A stretch of DNA of 64,000 bases from Verrucomicrobiota bacterium (GCA_025457615.1 JALOTZ010000016.1:35422-99421); one strand, 5' to 3'; positions 9,895-18,312 are shown, counted from the stretch's first letter. The notes: generated by a model from the letters alone, not told the origin. A program made the numbers and translations.

Positions 9895-11070
9895 TCACAC
9901 CCCCCCGATCCAGTGGCGGTCTTCCCACACCGCTTTAAGCGAGGTGAGGTTGCGGGAATCCAGGACGTGCCGGGCGGCGGTCAGGAGCCTGCCCCGCTTC
10001 GCCGCGTTCCAGGCGTCGCTCGCATTGATGGCCACATGCTGGAGGATGCTCGGGTCGCGGTAGCAATCAATCATGCAACGCTGGCAGCCGTCGCGGATGA
10101 GCTTGGACTGGTCGAACTCGTAGATGTTGCACATGGGTTTCTCCCAGTAATGGCAACGGTAGAGATCGAGCTTCCAATCGAGGTAGAAATACTTGTGCCC
10201 GCCCAGGCACCCGAACCGCTCGGGTTCCTTCCGCAGGTGCCGCTGCATCTCGGTGAGCGATTCGGTGGGGTTGACCACCGGAAACCCGCTGCGCCGCTTC
10301 ATCTGCTTGATCTTCTCGAACACGCCGAGAAGTTCGTCGGTCGTGTAGCTGACCAGGCTGGATTGACTGAAGCTCAGGTAACTGGATTCGAGCGAGGTCA
10401 GCGGGTAGCTGAACGTGCAACTCTTGAACCCGAGCGACTTCAGGAAGTCCGGCAGTCGGTCGTAGTCGTCGATCAACCGGCTGGCCGTGATGCTGGCGGT
10501 GGTTTGGATGCCCTGCGCCTGGAAGAACACGTTGGCCCGCTGGATCTTGCGGCAAACGTCCGGCAGCCCGCGGTTCTTCTCGTGCTTCGACACGTCGTGG
10601 GCGTCGATGGACATGATCACGCTGGTCAGGCCGGCGGCCGCGTATTGGGGCATGTTGGCCTCGGTCCAGAGGCCGCCGTTGGTGCAAATCATCGGGCGCA
10701 CCCCTTTCTCCGCCGCATACCGCACCATGGCCAGCAGGTCCTTGTGCGCCATGGGCTCCCCCCCCACGAACAGGAGATAACCGATGTGGTTGCGTGCGCA
10801 GATGTCGATGACGTCCCGCGCCTGCGGCAGCGTGACGCTCTGGCGGGCCTTGGGATCGAACTGGGACCGGGCGAAGCCGCAGAAGCCACAGTCGGCGTTG
10901 CAGATGTTGGTGATGGCGAACTGGAGATAACCGGGGCCGCCGTGGTCGAGGACCTCCTTGAAGAGCTGCCAGGCGCCCTTGCCCGGGCGAACGACCGGGG
11001 CCGCCACCGGCTCGGGACGCACCGGGGCCGCTTCGTCCGGCTCGCGCTCAATTAGTGTGCCTGCACTCAT
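9895..11070 (-). CDS. Radical SAM protein with SPASM-like C-terminal cysteines
   Basis: Iron-sulfur enzyme of the radical SAM superfamily, substrate unknown. From ATG 11070 it is 391 residues. The cluster motif is CNADCGFC (C57, C61, C64), followed by the SAM-binding LFVGGEPMAH. The C-terminal third is rich in cysteines (FGCLGGHKYF, YRCHYW, MCNIY, GCQRCMIDCYRD), which suggests auxiliary clusters as in SPASM or twitch domains. The architecture resembles enzymes that modify lipids or peptides, but no neighbouring gene gives a substrate. The frame extends upstream to 11244 without family-like sequence. A GGCAAC/GTTGCC hairpin at 9804-9820 may mark the transcript end. Confidence 0.85.
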   Translation of the reverse strand: MSAGTLIEREPDEAAPVRPEPVAAPVVRPGKGAWQLFKEVLDHGGPGYLQFAITNICNADCGFCGFARSQFDPKARQSVTLPQARDVIDICARNHIGYLLFVGGEPMAHKDLLAMVRYAAEKGVRPMICTNGGLWTEANMPQYAAAGLTSVIMSIDAHDVSKHEKNRGLPDVCRKIQRANVFFQAQGIQTTASITASRLIDDYDRLPDFLKSLGFKSCTFSYPLTSLESSYLSFSQSSLVSYTTDELLGVFEKIKQMKRRSGFPVVNPTESLTEMQRHLRKEPERFGCLGGHKYFYLDWKLDLYRCHYWEKPMCNIYEFDQSKLIRDGCQRCMIDCYRDPSILQHVAINASDAWNAAKRGRLLTAARHVLDSRNLTSLKAVWEDRHWIGGV

Positions 11071-11200
11071 GTTGTAAGGCCCATCATAGTGGCCGGACGC
11101 GGGAGGCCTGGGCAAACCTTTCTTGGCGGTCACGCAGGGATTCCGTAGGTGCCGCGGCCTTCGATGGTTAACGCGGGGGCTGGCACCCGCCGCCGCCTTG

Positions 11201-11317
11201 GGTGGCATCCGCAACCTCGGCGAACTCCACGCGACGATGGACACCGGCGTGCTCGCCGCCTACGGTTGGACCGACCTGCTCCCCAGATGCGCCTGCGAAT
11301 TCCTGCTCGGTTATCAA
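11201..11317 (+). pseudogene. Decayed C-terminal fragment of a large adenine-specific DNA methylase
   Basis: About 39 codons read as a conserved tail: IRNLGELHATMDTGVLAAYGW followed by TDLLPRCACEFLLGYQ. From family knowledge, the pattern LHxxMDxAVLxAYGWxDL then CEFLLDY is found near the C terminus of large single-chain type II/BREX-like N6-adenine methylases. Nothing of the catalytic domain remains upstream and the frame soon loses resemblance downstream. It appears to be the relic of a lost restriction or defence gene at the edge of the accessory region. The rest of 11071-11405 holds no gene. Its end (about 11360-11400) is a short T-rich intergenic sequence that looks repetitive. Confidence 0.6.
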
Positions 11318-11405
11318 GGCGCAGCGTTGGGGATGCTTTGGATCTTCGGACCTCTGTCCGGTCTGCTTGAATCTGTGTCCATCTGCTTAATCTGCGGAAA
11401 CGAGT

Positions 11406-12554
11406 TCATGCCAGCGCCTCTCGGACCCGGCCCAACTCCGCCACCGACACGCACTCGATGTTCTCATCCATCGGGTAGCCGGTCTTCCCCGGATAAACCA
11501 CCCAGAGCTTCTCCAGCTTCAAGTCCTGCATGGCGATCCGCATGGATTTTGTGATTGTCGGCGCGTCCTGATACTTGATCTCGAAGCCCCAGCGCTTTCC
11601 TTTCGCCAACACCATCAAATCCAATTCGGCCCGGCTGTGCGTGGCCCAGAAGTAGGCGTTGCGTTCTCCGGCCCAGGACAGGATTTGCTCGATCACGAAT
11701 CCCTCCCACGACGCGCCCAATTTGGGATGCCCCTGCAACGCCGCCAAATCCGGGATGCCCAGCAGCGTGTGCAGCAGACCCGAATCCCGCACATAAACCT
11801 TGGGCGACTTGACCACCCGCTTGCCCAGATTCTCGAACCACGGCTGAAGCTGCCGCACCATGTAGGCCCCGGTGAGCAGATCGAGGTATTTCCGCGTCGT
11901 GTGATGCGTCACCCCCAGCGAACCGCCAATCTCCGATCCGTTCCAAAGTTGCCCGTGATGGTGCGCCAGCATCGTCCAGAACCGCCGCAAGGTCTCCGAC
12001 GGTACTTGCACCCCGAGCTGCGGCAGGTCCCGCTCCAGAAAGGTCCGCGCAAACGTCAGCCGCCACTTGTGGCTGTCTTCATCGCTCTCGGCCAGGAACG
12101 ACAGCGGGAAACCACCACGCAGCCAGAGCCGGTCGCGTCGCTCCACGCCGATTTCCCCGAGCGTGAACCCGCTCATGTCCACGAAACATATCCGTCCAGC
12201 CAAGCTGTCCGACGCCCGCCGCATCAGGTCCGGCGACGCGCTCCCCAGCACGATGAACCGGCAGGGCAACGGACGCCGGTCCGCCAGCACTCGCAACAAC
12301 ATCGTCAGCTCTGGCCGCCGTTGGATCTCGTCCAAGATTACGACTCCGCGCGCCGCCTCCAACACCAACTGCGGGTTGGCCAGCTTGGCTTGGTCGTTGG
12401 GGTCTTCCAGATCGAAATACACGGCTCTTTCCCGGTGCCCGATCTCTCTCGCCAAAGTCGTCTTGCCGCACTGCCGCGGCCCGAGAATCCCGGTAACCGG
12501 ACTACGCTTAAGCCCGTCTTCGACTTGCCCCAGCAACTCAGCTCGCTCGATCAT
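11406..12554 (-). CDS. AAA ATPase with DUF4143 domain
   Basis: The 382-residue protein has an N-terminal AAA domain with Walker A (GPRQCGKTT, residues 25-33) and Walker B (VVILDEIQRRPEL). A winged-helix part and a C-terminal DUF4143 region follow (KSPKVYVRDSGLLHTLLGI, then ELDLMVLAKGKRWGFEIKY, whose D-E-K pattern recalls PD-(D/E)xK nucleases). The family is widespread, often multicopy, mobile and of unknown physiological role. It stands alone, flanked by repeats and decayed DNA. A nuclease-like role is inference only. Confidence 0.9.
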   Translation of the reverse strand: MIERAELLGQVEDGLKRSPVTGILGPRQCGKTTLAREIGHRERAVYFDLEDPNDQAKLANPQLVLEAARGVVILDEIQRRPELTMLLRVLADRRPLPCRFIVLGSASPDLMRRASDSLAGRICFVDMSGFTLGEIGVERRDRLWLRGGFPLSFLAESDEDSHKWRLTFARTFLERDLPQLGVQVPSETLRRFWTMLAHHHGQLWNGSEIGGSLGVTHHTTRKYLDLLTGAYMVRQLQPWFENLGKRVVKSPKVYVRDSGLLHTLLGIPDLAALQGHPKLGASWEGFVIEQILSWAGERNAYFWATHSRAELDLMVLAKGKRWGFEIKYQDAPTITKSMRIAMQDLKLEKLWVVYPGKTGYPMDENIECVSVAELGRVREALA

Positions 12555-12628
12555 CCCTGAAAATTGGAAGTGATAGTGCTAAAATGCAAGAACATCCTCC
12601 GCAGCCCTGTTTTCATTGGCTATTTGTG

Positions 12629-12702
12629 GCCACAAAAAGGCACAAACGACTCAAGAAGAGTTCTCTATTCCCCCTTTTGTGCTCTTGGTGCCTCTTTGTG
12701 GC
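12629..12702. repeat. Imperfect inverted repeat in intergenic DNA
   Basis: GCCACAAAAAGGCAC (12629-12643) is matched in inverse orientation by GTGCCTCTTTGTGGC (12688-12702), with one mismatch in 15. The spacer is AT-rich compared with the surroundings. The stretch 12555-12850 upstream of the ATPase gene holds no convincing gene. The short open frames there all fall in this AT-rich repeat. It resembles a small dispersed intergenic palindrome. Confidence 0.6.
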
Positions 12703-12850
12703 TGCTCATCCGATCTTCCTCACAGCTCGCTTCAAGGCTCGCCTTCAGCAGCTCGAACGCTTTGGTCATCCAAGCTTTCATGCAGAGGTTTTCTACTCAA
12801 ATAAGAACTCGTTGTAAATGAGATAGTTATGCCAAATCAACCGCAACCAC

Positions 12851-12991
12851 TCAAACAAGAATCCGGGCGTGGGACTTAACTTCTACAGCGCTGGTCACCG
12901 TCGCCTGGCCGCCGGCGAAATCATCCCGTCCGTGGCTCAGGTAGCACCGGGTCTCCACGTAGATGATGTCTCCGATCTTCGGAGTCGTCAT
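12851..12991 (-). CDS. 46-residue protein downstream of the HD hydrolase
   Basis: Small gene beginning MTTPKIGDIIYVETRCYLSH and ending HARILV. The ATG is preceded at good spacing by AGGAGAG, a strong ribosome-binding site. It lies 46 bp after the HD hydrolase gene on the same strand, so it is probably the last gene of that operon. The sequence suggests a small beta-strand protein (GDIIYVETRCYL...GGQATV) like SH3/KOW-type folds. No family is recognised and no function is proposed. Confidence 0.6.
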   Translation of the reverse strand: MTTPKIGDIIYVETRCYLSHGRDDFAGGQATVTSAVEVKSHARILV

Positions 12992-13037
12992 GGGTCTCTC
13001 CTGGGCAGTCGATGCGATGCTGTCTCAAGCCGGTTGG

Positions 13038-13643
13038 TCATGATGTGATCTCGGGCGGTTCCGTGACTGGTTCCCCGGCGTTGGCGGCGCGTTCCAGGCG
13101 CTGGACCACGTCGTTGAGCTTCCTCGCCAACGGTTTGACACGATTGCTGCTGAAACCATCGGCGAGGGCGCGGTAATACCACAGCGTCCCGGCTTTGCCG
13201 CCACTGAACCGGCCCCAGAGCGCGTCGCCCATGACTTCGTAGTCGTGCAGGATGCTCTGTGCGTTGTGCAGCTTGTCGGCGGCGGAAACGAGTTGAACCG
13301 ACTCGGGCGCCGTGCGGACATGCGCCACGTAGGCCTGCTTGCGTTGCGTCCAGGGCGGCTTGGGCGTCTGGTCCGTGTCGGTGCAGCCGGCCACGATGGC
13401 GGCAACCTCTCCGCCAAACCGCGCCTCGATGTCCGCCTGCCGCTCCGGTCCCCCGGAATCCTCGACTGCGTCGTGCAGCAAGGCGGCGATGGCTTCGGCT
13501 TCCGTTGCCCCATGTTCAAGGGCGATGGCGGTCACGGCCAGCAGGTGGGCCAGGTAGGGAATGTCAGTGCCCTTGCGGACCTGCGTGGCATGGGCACGCG
13601 CGGCGTAGAGCAGGGTGTCCTCAAATCGTTGTGTCAGTTTCAT
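13038..13643 (-). CDS. HD-domain hydrolase of the RelA/SpoT (small alarmone hydrolase) type
   Basis: The 201-residue protein carries the (p)ppGpp-hydrolase style HD fold: H18 in ARAHATQVRKG, H33 in PYLAHLLAV, then LLHDAVED (H57-D58, E61-D62), and later AADKLHN. These match the metal-binding and catalytic positions of MESH1/SpoT-type hydrolases. No synthetase domain is present, so it would be a stand-alone hydrolase of ppGpp or a similar nucleotide. The start has AAGGA seven bases upstream. It follows the DUF932 gene by 17 bp in one operon. Location in an accessory region raises an antitoxin or defence role as inference. Confidence 0.85.
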   Translation of the reverse strand: MKLTQRFEDTLLYAARAHATQVRKGTDIPYLAHLLAVTAIALEHGATEAEAIAALLHDAVEDSGGPERQADIEARFGGEVAAIVAGCTDTDQTPKPPWTQRKQAYVAHVRTAPESVQLVSAADKLHNAQSILHDYEVMGDALWGRFSGGKAGTLWYYRALADGFSSNRVKPLARKLNDVVQRLERAANAGEPVTEPPEITS

Positions 13644-13660
13644 GGTGTCCTTCTATTTGC

Positions 13661-14659
13661 TCAGTTCTTCCATCCTTGGGCCATGGTCGTCGCCAGGCGG
13701 TAGGCGCGCGCCTTGGTGTAGTATCCGCTCCCGAACCAGATTGACTGAAGGTGGAAGGCCGGGCCTTTGCGATGAGAGGAGTAGTCCACCAGCTCCGTGA
13801 CGCCGTTGTACGCTGCCCACAGGCTACTGCGGGCTGGACCCGCGGAGTTCCCCGTCCCCTGCTCGAAGAGGTATCTTGCCTGCTTTCGTGCCTTGGCCAC
13901 GCGCTGGAGACCACGGGTGTCGTGCGGGTCAGCAGGCGCTGGAAACACTCTCGTCAGGTACTCGGCCAGGCGCTTCTCGTCCATCGGGATCGTGGCCATT
14001 GTTCGGAAACATGCCTCCAGTTCGTCAAACCCCTGCTTGATGTTGCGAAGGTTGTCGGTCGCCAAGGCCATCTGCTCGCGCAACCGCGAAGTGTGCCTAA
14101 CCCGGATGAGACTTCCCACGCTCGACGGCGTCATCAGGCTGTTCCAGCACACGAAGCGCATGGGCGCGAATTTCACCCGCACGCTGGCACTGCCGTCGTG
14201 GCTGTTGCTCAGCAGAAGGTATTTCCCGACCCGGTCGTCAGGGGTCACATGGATCTCGCCCGGAAGCCGGGCGAGAATCCATACATGCTCACCCAGGCCG
14301 ACGGCCCCAGCCGCGTGGTAAACCGCCTCTCCTCTGCCAACAATGGGATCAAACCAATCGAACGCCTTCCGGTTCTGGAGGAGAGAATAGTTTTTGCCAA
14401 CAATCCCCAGAGCCGTCGGCTCTTTGCTCTGCAATTGGTCCTCGCGGACCACGGCAAACTTATTGGTGATACCGACATGCCGCCTGCCGGTCTTCAGGGC
14501 GATGGGCATCTTGACCACGTTCCAGTCGAGGTGCGCCTCCTGAATCGCTTCGGCAGCCGTAACCGGCCCGCTGAGCTTCTGGCCCAAGCCGTGCCAGGGA
14601 ACCACGCCTGAATACATCATGGCCGGCTGACCTTTGATGATCGGCACGAGGGTGCTCAT
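13661..14659 (-). CDS. DUF932/TIGR03299 family phage-plasmid protein
   Basis: 332 residues from ATG 14659. It contains the family blocks PWHGLGQKLSG, DWNVVKMPIAL, VGKNYSLLQNRKAFDWFDPI, and VKFAPMRFVCWNSLM followed by an RVRHTS segment. DUF932 proteins occur on phages, plasmids and integrated elements; their biochemical role is not established. The start codon overlaps the stop of an upstream 46-codon gene (ATGA), and AGGAAT supplies the ribosome-binding site. This indicates that the operon (small ORF, DUF932, HD hydrolase, small ORF) came with a mobile element. Confidence 0.88.
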   Translation of the reverse strand: MSTLVPIIKGQPAMMYSGVVPWHGLGQKLSGPVTAAEAIQEAHLDWNVVKMPIALKTGRRHVGITNKFAVVREDQLQSKEPTALGIVGKNYSLLQNRKAFDWFDPIVGRGEAVYHAAGAVGLGEHVWILARLPGEIHVTPDDRVGKYLLLSNSHDGSASVRVKFAPMRFVCWNSLMTPSSVGSLIRVRHTSRLREQMALATDNLRNIKQGFDELEACFRTMATIPMDEKRLAEYLTRVFPAPADPHDTRGLQRVAKARKQARYLFEQGTGNSAGPARSSLWAAYNGVTELVDYSSHRKGPAFHLQSIWFGSGYYTKARAYRLATTMAQGWKN

Positions 14660-14796
14660 GGATTGATTCCTTTCTGTTCCACTTGCTCCAACCTGGTCGC
14701 CAGCACCTCGGGCCACTGCGCGGCCAGGTTCTCCAGAGCCGCCCACCACATGAGTCCGCTGATCTCGGCCGCTCCTCGGGGTTCGCTCTCTTTCAT
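14656..14796 (-). CDS. 46-residue leader gene coupled to the DUF932 gene
   Basis: Begins MKESEPRGAAEISGLMWWAA and ends VEQKGINP. Its TGA overlaps the ATG of the DUF932 gene, a typical sign of translational coupling. The predicted product is amphipathic, with a WW pair and Ala/Leu-rich helix. The ribosome-binding site is weak. No family is recognised. It is the first gene after the palindrome shared with the divergent LysR gene, so it would be the first gene under that control. Confidence 0.6.
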   Translation of the reverse strand: MKESEPRGAAEISGLMWWAALENLAAQWPEVLATRLEQVEQKGINP

Positions 14797-14852
14797 CGCA
14801 ATGCAGCATCGCGCGAGAAGAGTTGTCTTGAAAGCCCAACAATATTGATTAA

Positions 14853-14870
14853 CTTAACCACGTGGTTAAG
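14853..14870. promoter_or_regulatory. Perfect 18-bp palindrome between LysR gene and DUF932 operon
   Basis: CTTAACCACGTGGTTAAG is fully self-complementary and contains a T-N11-A core as in LysR boxes. It lies in the 65-bp gap between divergent genes and overlaps the GTG (14862) that opens the LysR reading frame. It is a probable operator through which the regulator controls itself and the opposite operon. Confidence 0.65.
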
Positions 14871-15800
14871 TATGAATCCCTTTTCACGCAGGGTGGCCTG
14901 TCCTTGGACCGGCTGCGTAACTTCGCCCTGATTGCCCAGGCCGGCGGGCTGAGTCGGGCGGCGGGAGGCGACCCGGCCCGGATGAGCCTGTTCAGCAAAC
15001 AGGTCAAGGAGTTGGAAAGCTTTTTCGGCGTGGCGCTTACCCGTCGCCAGGGGCGCATGGTCCGACTCACGGAGGCCGGGCAGCAGCTCGCCCAACTGGC
15101 GCAGGCGCACCTGGGCGGGTTGGAGGATTTCCAGCAGACCTGCCAAGGCTTGCCGCCAACCCTCAGCGTGGGCGCCAGCAACAGCGTGCTGGAATGGCTC
15201 CTCCTGCCCCGGATGGGGCGGTTGCGGGAGGCCCTGCCCAACACCCTGTTCGAGTTCTACTCGGGCCGGACGCAGGACCTCGTCCAACGACTGACCGACA
15301 TGAGTCTGGACCTGGCGCTGGTGCGCGAGGATGCGGTGGTCCGCCCGCTCAAGGTCAAGCGCGTGGCTGTGCTCAGCTACTCCCTGTTTGTGCCGCGGCG
15401 GCTGGCGGACAGGATTCGGACCGATGACCTCAAGGCAGCTATGGCCAGCCTGCCCCTGGCAACCTCGATTGGCGGACAGTTTCGTGAACAATTGACGGCG
15501 ACGGCGCAAAAGGCCAAATGGCCGCTCCGGATCGAACTGTCCTGCTCGTCCTTCACGCAGGCCGCCCGTGCGGTGAAGGCCGGTGCGATGGGTGCGGTGC
15601 TGCCGAGTCTGGCGGCGGTGGAGTTGGGGCCACCGGAAGCGATGCAGTTCGAGCTTCCGTTCCTGAAATCCTACTCGCGGCCAATCGGTGTGGCCTGGAA
15701 TCCGCGGCTCACCGAGGTGCGTCCGCTGGTGGAACGTGCGGTCAACGCCGTGCAGAAGGCACTGGCGGGTGGCGGGCTGGAAGCATCCACGCCGAGTTGA
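14862..15800 (+). CDS. LysR-type transcriptional regulator
   Basis: About 312 residues. The N-terminal winged helix-turn-helix reads LDRLRNFALIAQAGGLSRAAGG, then FSKQVKELESFFGVALTRR and VRLTEAG. The C-terminal part is a periplasmic-binding-like effector domain (LSVGASNSVLEWLLLPRM, DLALVREDAVVRP). The GTG start at 14862 sits inside the palindrome; an internal TTG near 14901-14904, just before LDRLRNF, is equally plausible and would leave the operator fully upstream. The helix-turn-helix has GGDPARMS where most LysR proteins have a shorter turn. The regulated genes are probably the divergent DUF932 operon. Confidence 0.85.
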   Translation: MVKYESLFTQGGLSLDRLRNFALIAQAGGLSRAAGGDPARMSLFSKQVKELESFFGVALTRRQGRMVRLTEAGQQLAQLAQAHLGGLEDFQQTCQGLPPTLSVGASNSVLEWLLLPRMGRLREALPNTLFEFYSGRTQDLVQRLTDMSLDLALVREDAVVRPLKVKRVAVLSYSLFVPRRLADRIRTDDLKAAMASLPLATSIGGQFREQLTATAQKAKWPLRIELSCSSFTQAARAVKAGAMGAVLPSLAAVELGPPEAMQFELPFLKSYSRPIGVAWNPRLTEVRPLVERAVNAVQKALAGGGLEASTPS

Positions 15801-15921
15801 ACAAATTGCTGACGACGAGAGGGAAAGGCGTTACGCTCGTGGCGTTTAGAAAACCAGACAGGAACACACAACGACAACGATCTAAACCAACAATTTGATT
15901 TCGCGTAGCTTCGGCTGCTGT

Positions 15922-16047
15922 CCACTACGAAACTGGTAATTTCACTTGGAAGACAGCGCTCAAGCACGCCCCGCCTGGGGCGTGCCCAAAGCGTTCTTCC
16001 AAGGGCATACCAGTGCCCGTAGTGGGACGTGAGTAAGCACGTCCCAC
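15922..16047. other. Large folded intergenic element with two overlapping hairpins
   Basis: The 104-base stretch 15922-16025 folds on itself. CCACTACG pairs with CGTAGTGG, ACTGGTA with TACCAGT, CTTGGAAGA with TCTTCCAAG, and an inner GCACGCCCC-gcct-GGGGCGTGC caps it (15964-15985). A second perfect stem GTGGGACGTG-agtaag-CACGTCCCAC (16022-16047) shares GTGG with the outer stem, so the two structures exclude each other. The element ends about 80 bp before the methyltransferase ATG. It may be an attenuator-like leader, a small RNA, or a palindromic mobile element. The surrounding 15801-16128 holds no other recognised feature. Confidence 0.55.
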
Positions 16048-16128
16048 TTCTTTGGCACGGTTACCCCCTTGGAGACAGTCAACCTGACAGGGCTGATTCG
16101 CGCGCGAGCGAATTCAGCTTTTGTCTGC

Positions 16129-18312
16129 ATGGCTAAGATTGAGGATTTGATTGCGCAAATCCCCGACGAGCGCCTCCGCAAGGGGATTGCCGCCGAGGTG
16201 AAGGCGCTAAAAAAGACCAAGAAGTTCGGGCTCGTCTTTGAGGAGCATCTGCCGGAAACAGTGCGGCTGCCCAAGCTGCCGGTGAAGCCAGGCGAACTGG
16301 TGGCTCTCAAACGCGAATCCGGCAGCCACCTATGGCGGGTCAAAAGCATCCACAAGAACGCCGCTCTCTGTGACCGCGCGGTGGAGGGTTATCCGGCAAC
16401 AAACGAAACCAGCAAGGAATTTCCCGTTTCCGATCTCGTGGTGGTGCGCAGCTTTGGCGACCCGATTTATCCCGCGCTTGTACCGGTGGATCGCGTCGAG
16501 CGCGGCGGGCCGGACAAGCCGTGGCATGTGCTCATCAACGCCGACAACTTCCACGCCCTGCAACTGCTGCTCTACTGCTACGAAGGCCAGGTGGACGTGA
16601 TTTACATAGACCCACCTTACAACACCGGCGCACGCGATTGGAAATACAACAACGACTACGTCGATGGGAACGACCCTTGGAGGCACAGCAAATGGCTCTC
16701 GTTCATGGAAAAGCGGCTTAAACTGGCCAAACGGCTCTTGAAACCTGACGGCGTAATCGTTGTAACAATTGACGAGCACGAAGTTCAGCATTTGGGGTGT
16801 TTGCTGTCCCAACTCTTTCCCAACAGTCGGCGGCAGATGGTAACAATTGTGAATAACGGCGCAGGAGTCAGCCAAGGCGGTTTCTACCGAGTTGAAGAGT
16901 ATGCCTATTTTTGCTTTCTGGGGAATTCAAAGCCAGTTCCTGGAGAGGACGATTTACTCTCGTATGAGGGCAAGTTGGATAAAACGCCGATTTGGTTTTC
17001 AATGATCCGCTACGGCGGGATAAATGCGTTACCCTCGAAACGGCGCGGGCTCGTTTATCCAATCGCCATTGATCCCAAGACAAACCGGATCGTCGGCTGC
17101 GGTAAGACACTCAAACAACGGGCCGATGATAATGAAGTTTCTGGCCACCTTGACGGGTGGCGTCCAAACCCGAAGGAAACGCTCAATGGTTATCCAGTTG
17201 TTTGGCCGTTTCGCGGGAACGGTTCTGTGTCAACATGGCAGCTCTTTCCAGAAACATTGATGAGCCTCGCCAAGGAGGGGTTTGTAAGGGTGCGCCCACA
17301 GAAAAACGGACCTGGCGGCAATCAATGGTCAATCAGCTACGTAAAAAGTGGCAATCAGAGAAAAGTCCGCAGCGGGGATATCGCGACGCTTGGAAGAGAG
17401 GAAAGCGATGGACCGCTAATCCTCGGAAAGGCGGAGCGCAATGTAATTCCAAAAACAGTTTGGCGGCGTGCCCGTCATGATGCCGGAAAGTGGGGTTCGC
17501 GATCGATTCGGGAGATTCTTGGCGATGTTTCATTCGACTACGCGAAGTCGCCTTATGCGCTCTTTGACACACTGGCCTCATTAGTAGGCAATCGGAGAGA
17601 AGCCCTGGTATTCGACTTCTTCGGTGGGTCGGGAACAACTCTCCACGCCACGGTCATGTTGAACGCAGCAGACGGCGGGCGCCGCCAGTGCGTGTTGGTA
17701 ACCAATAACGAGGTGGATGAGGAGCGTGCGAAGCACCTCTTGAAATCGGGAGTGCATCCTGGTGAAAAAGCATACGAGGCGGAAGGAATCTGCGAGGCGG
17801 TTTGCTGGCCAAGGTGCAAGTACGCGATCCAAGGATCTCGTGACGATGGAACGAAACTGGAAGGCGTTTACCAGATCAAAAGAGCGGATGGTGAGGAAAT
17901 ACCGCTGAAAGAGGGCTTTTTTGAGAACATCGAGTATTTTCGGTTGGAGTTCCTTGACCCACATCACGTGGCGCGCGGTGATGCGTTCCAAGCTGTGCTA
18001 CCCATCCTCTGGCTGATGGCGGGTTGTCGCGGCAAGCGGGAGGATTCCAAAGGTTCGCAGGCGTGGTTTATTCCCAAGCACGCCCCGTTCGCAGTGCTCA
18101 TCAAGGAGAAGGAGTTTCGCACCTTTCGTGAGGCGTTGGGCAAACGCCCCGACATCGAATGGGTCTTTCTAGTCACGGATTCGGAGGAGAACTTCGGCCT
18201 CATGCGGCGGGCGCTTGGGCGCAAGTATCAATCGGTGCAGCTCTACAAGAGCTACCTGGAGAATTTCCGGCTCAACACGCCCGAAGCGCTGGGTAACGGA
18301 GGTGCAGCATGA
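16129..18312 (+). CDS. Type III-like adenine-specific DNA methyltransferase (Mod)
   Basis: Predicted to methylate adenine N6 in a specific site. From ATG 16129 (727 residues) it has DPPYNTG (motif IV, from residue 161) ahead of FDFFGGSGTT (SAM-binding motif I, 495-504). This is the beta-class order of type III Mod subunits and related enzymes. A coiled N terminus (MAKIEDLIAQIPDERLRKGI) precedes the catalytic core, and the middle (about 230-470) is a candidate target-recognition region. The frame is open back to a TTG at 16069. Its TGA overlaps the ATG of the next gene. The C-terminal 200 residues resemble no domain I know with certainty. Confidence 0.9.
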   Translation: MAKIEDLIAQIPDERLRKGIAAEVKALKKTKKFGLVFEEHLPETVRLPKLPVKPGELVALKRESGSHLWRVKSIHKNAALCDRAVEGYPATNETSKEFPVSDLVVVRSFGDPIYPALVPVDRVERGGPDKPWHVLINADNFHALQLLLYCYEGQVDVIYIDPPYNTGARDWKYNNDYVDGNDPWRHSKWLSFMEKRLKLAKRLLKPDGVIVVTIDEHEVQHLGCLLSQLFPNSRRQMVTIVNNGAGVSQGGFYRVEEYAYFCFLGNSKPVPGEDDLLSYEGKLDKTPIWFSMIRYGGINALPSKRRGLVYPIAIDPKTNRIVGCGKTLKQRADDNEVSGHLDGWRPNPKETLNGYPVVWPFRGNGSVSTWQLFPETLMSLAKEGFVRVRPQKNGPGGNQWSISYVKSGNQRKVRSGDIATLGREESDGPLILGKAERNVIPKTVWRRARHDAGKWGSRSIREILGDVSFDYAKSPYALFDTLASLVGNRREALVFDFFGGSGTTLHATVMLNAADGGRRQCVLVTNNEVDEERAKHLLKSGVHPGEKAYEAEGICEAVCWPRCKYAIQGSRDDGTKLEGVYQIKRADGEEIPLKEGFFENIEYFRLEFLDPHHVARGDAFQAVLPILWLMAGCRGKREDSKGSQAWFIPKHAPFAVLIKEKEFRTFREALGKRPDIEWVFLVTDSEENFGLMRRALGRKYQSVQLYKSYLENFRLNTPEALGNGGAA

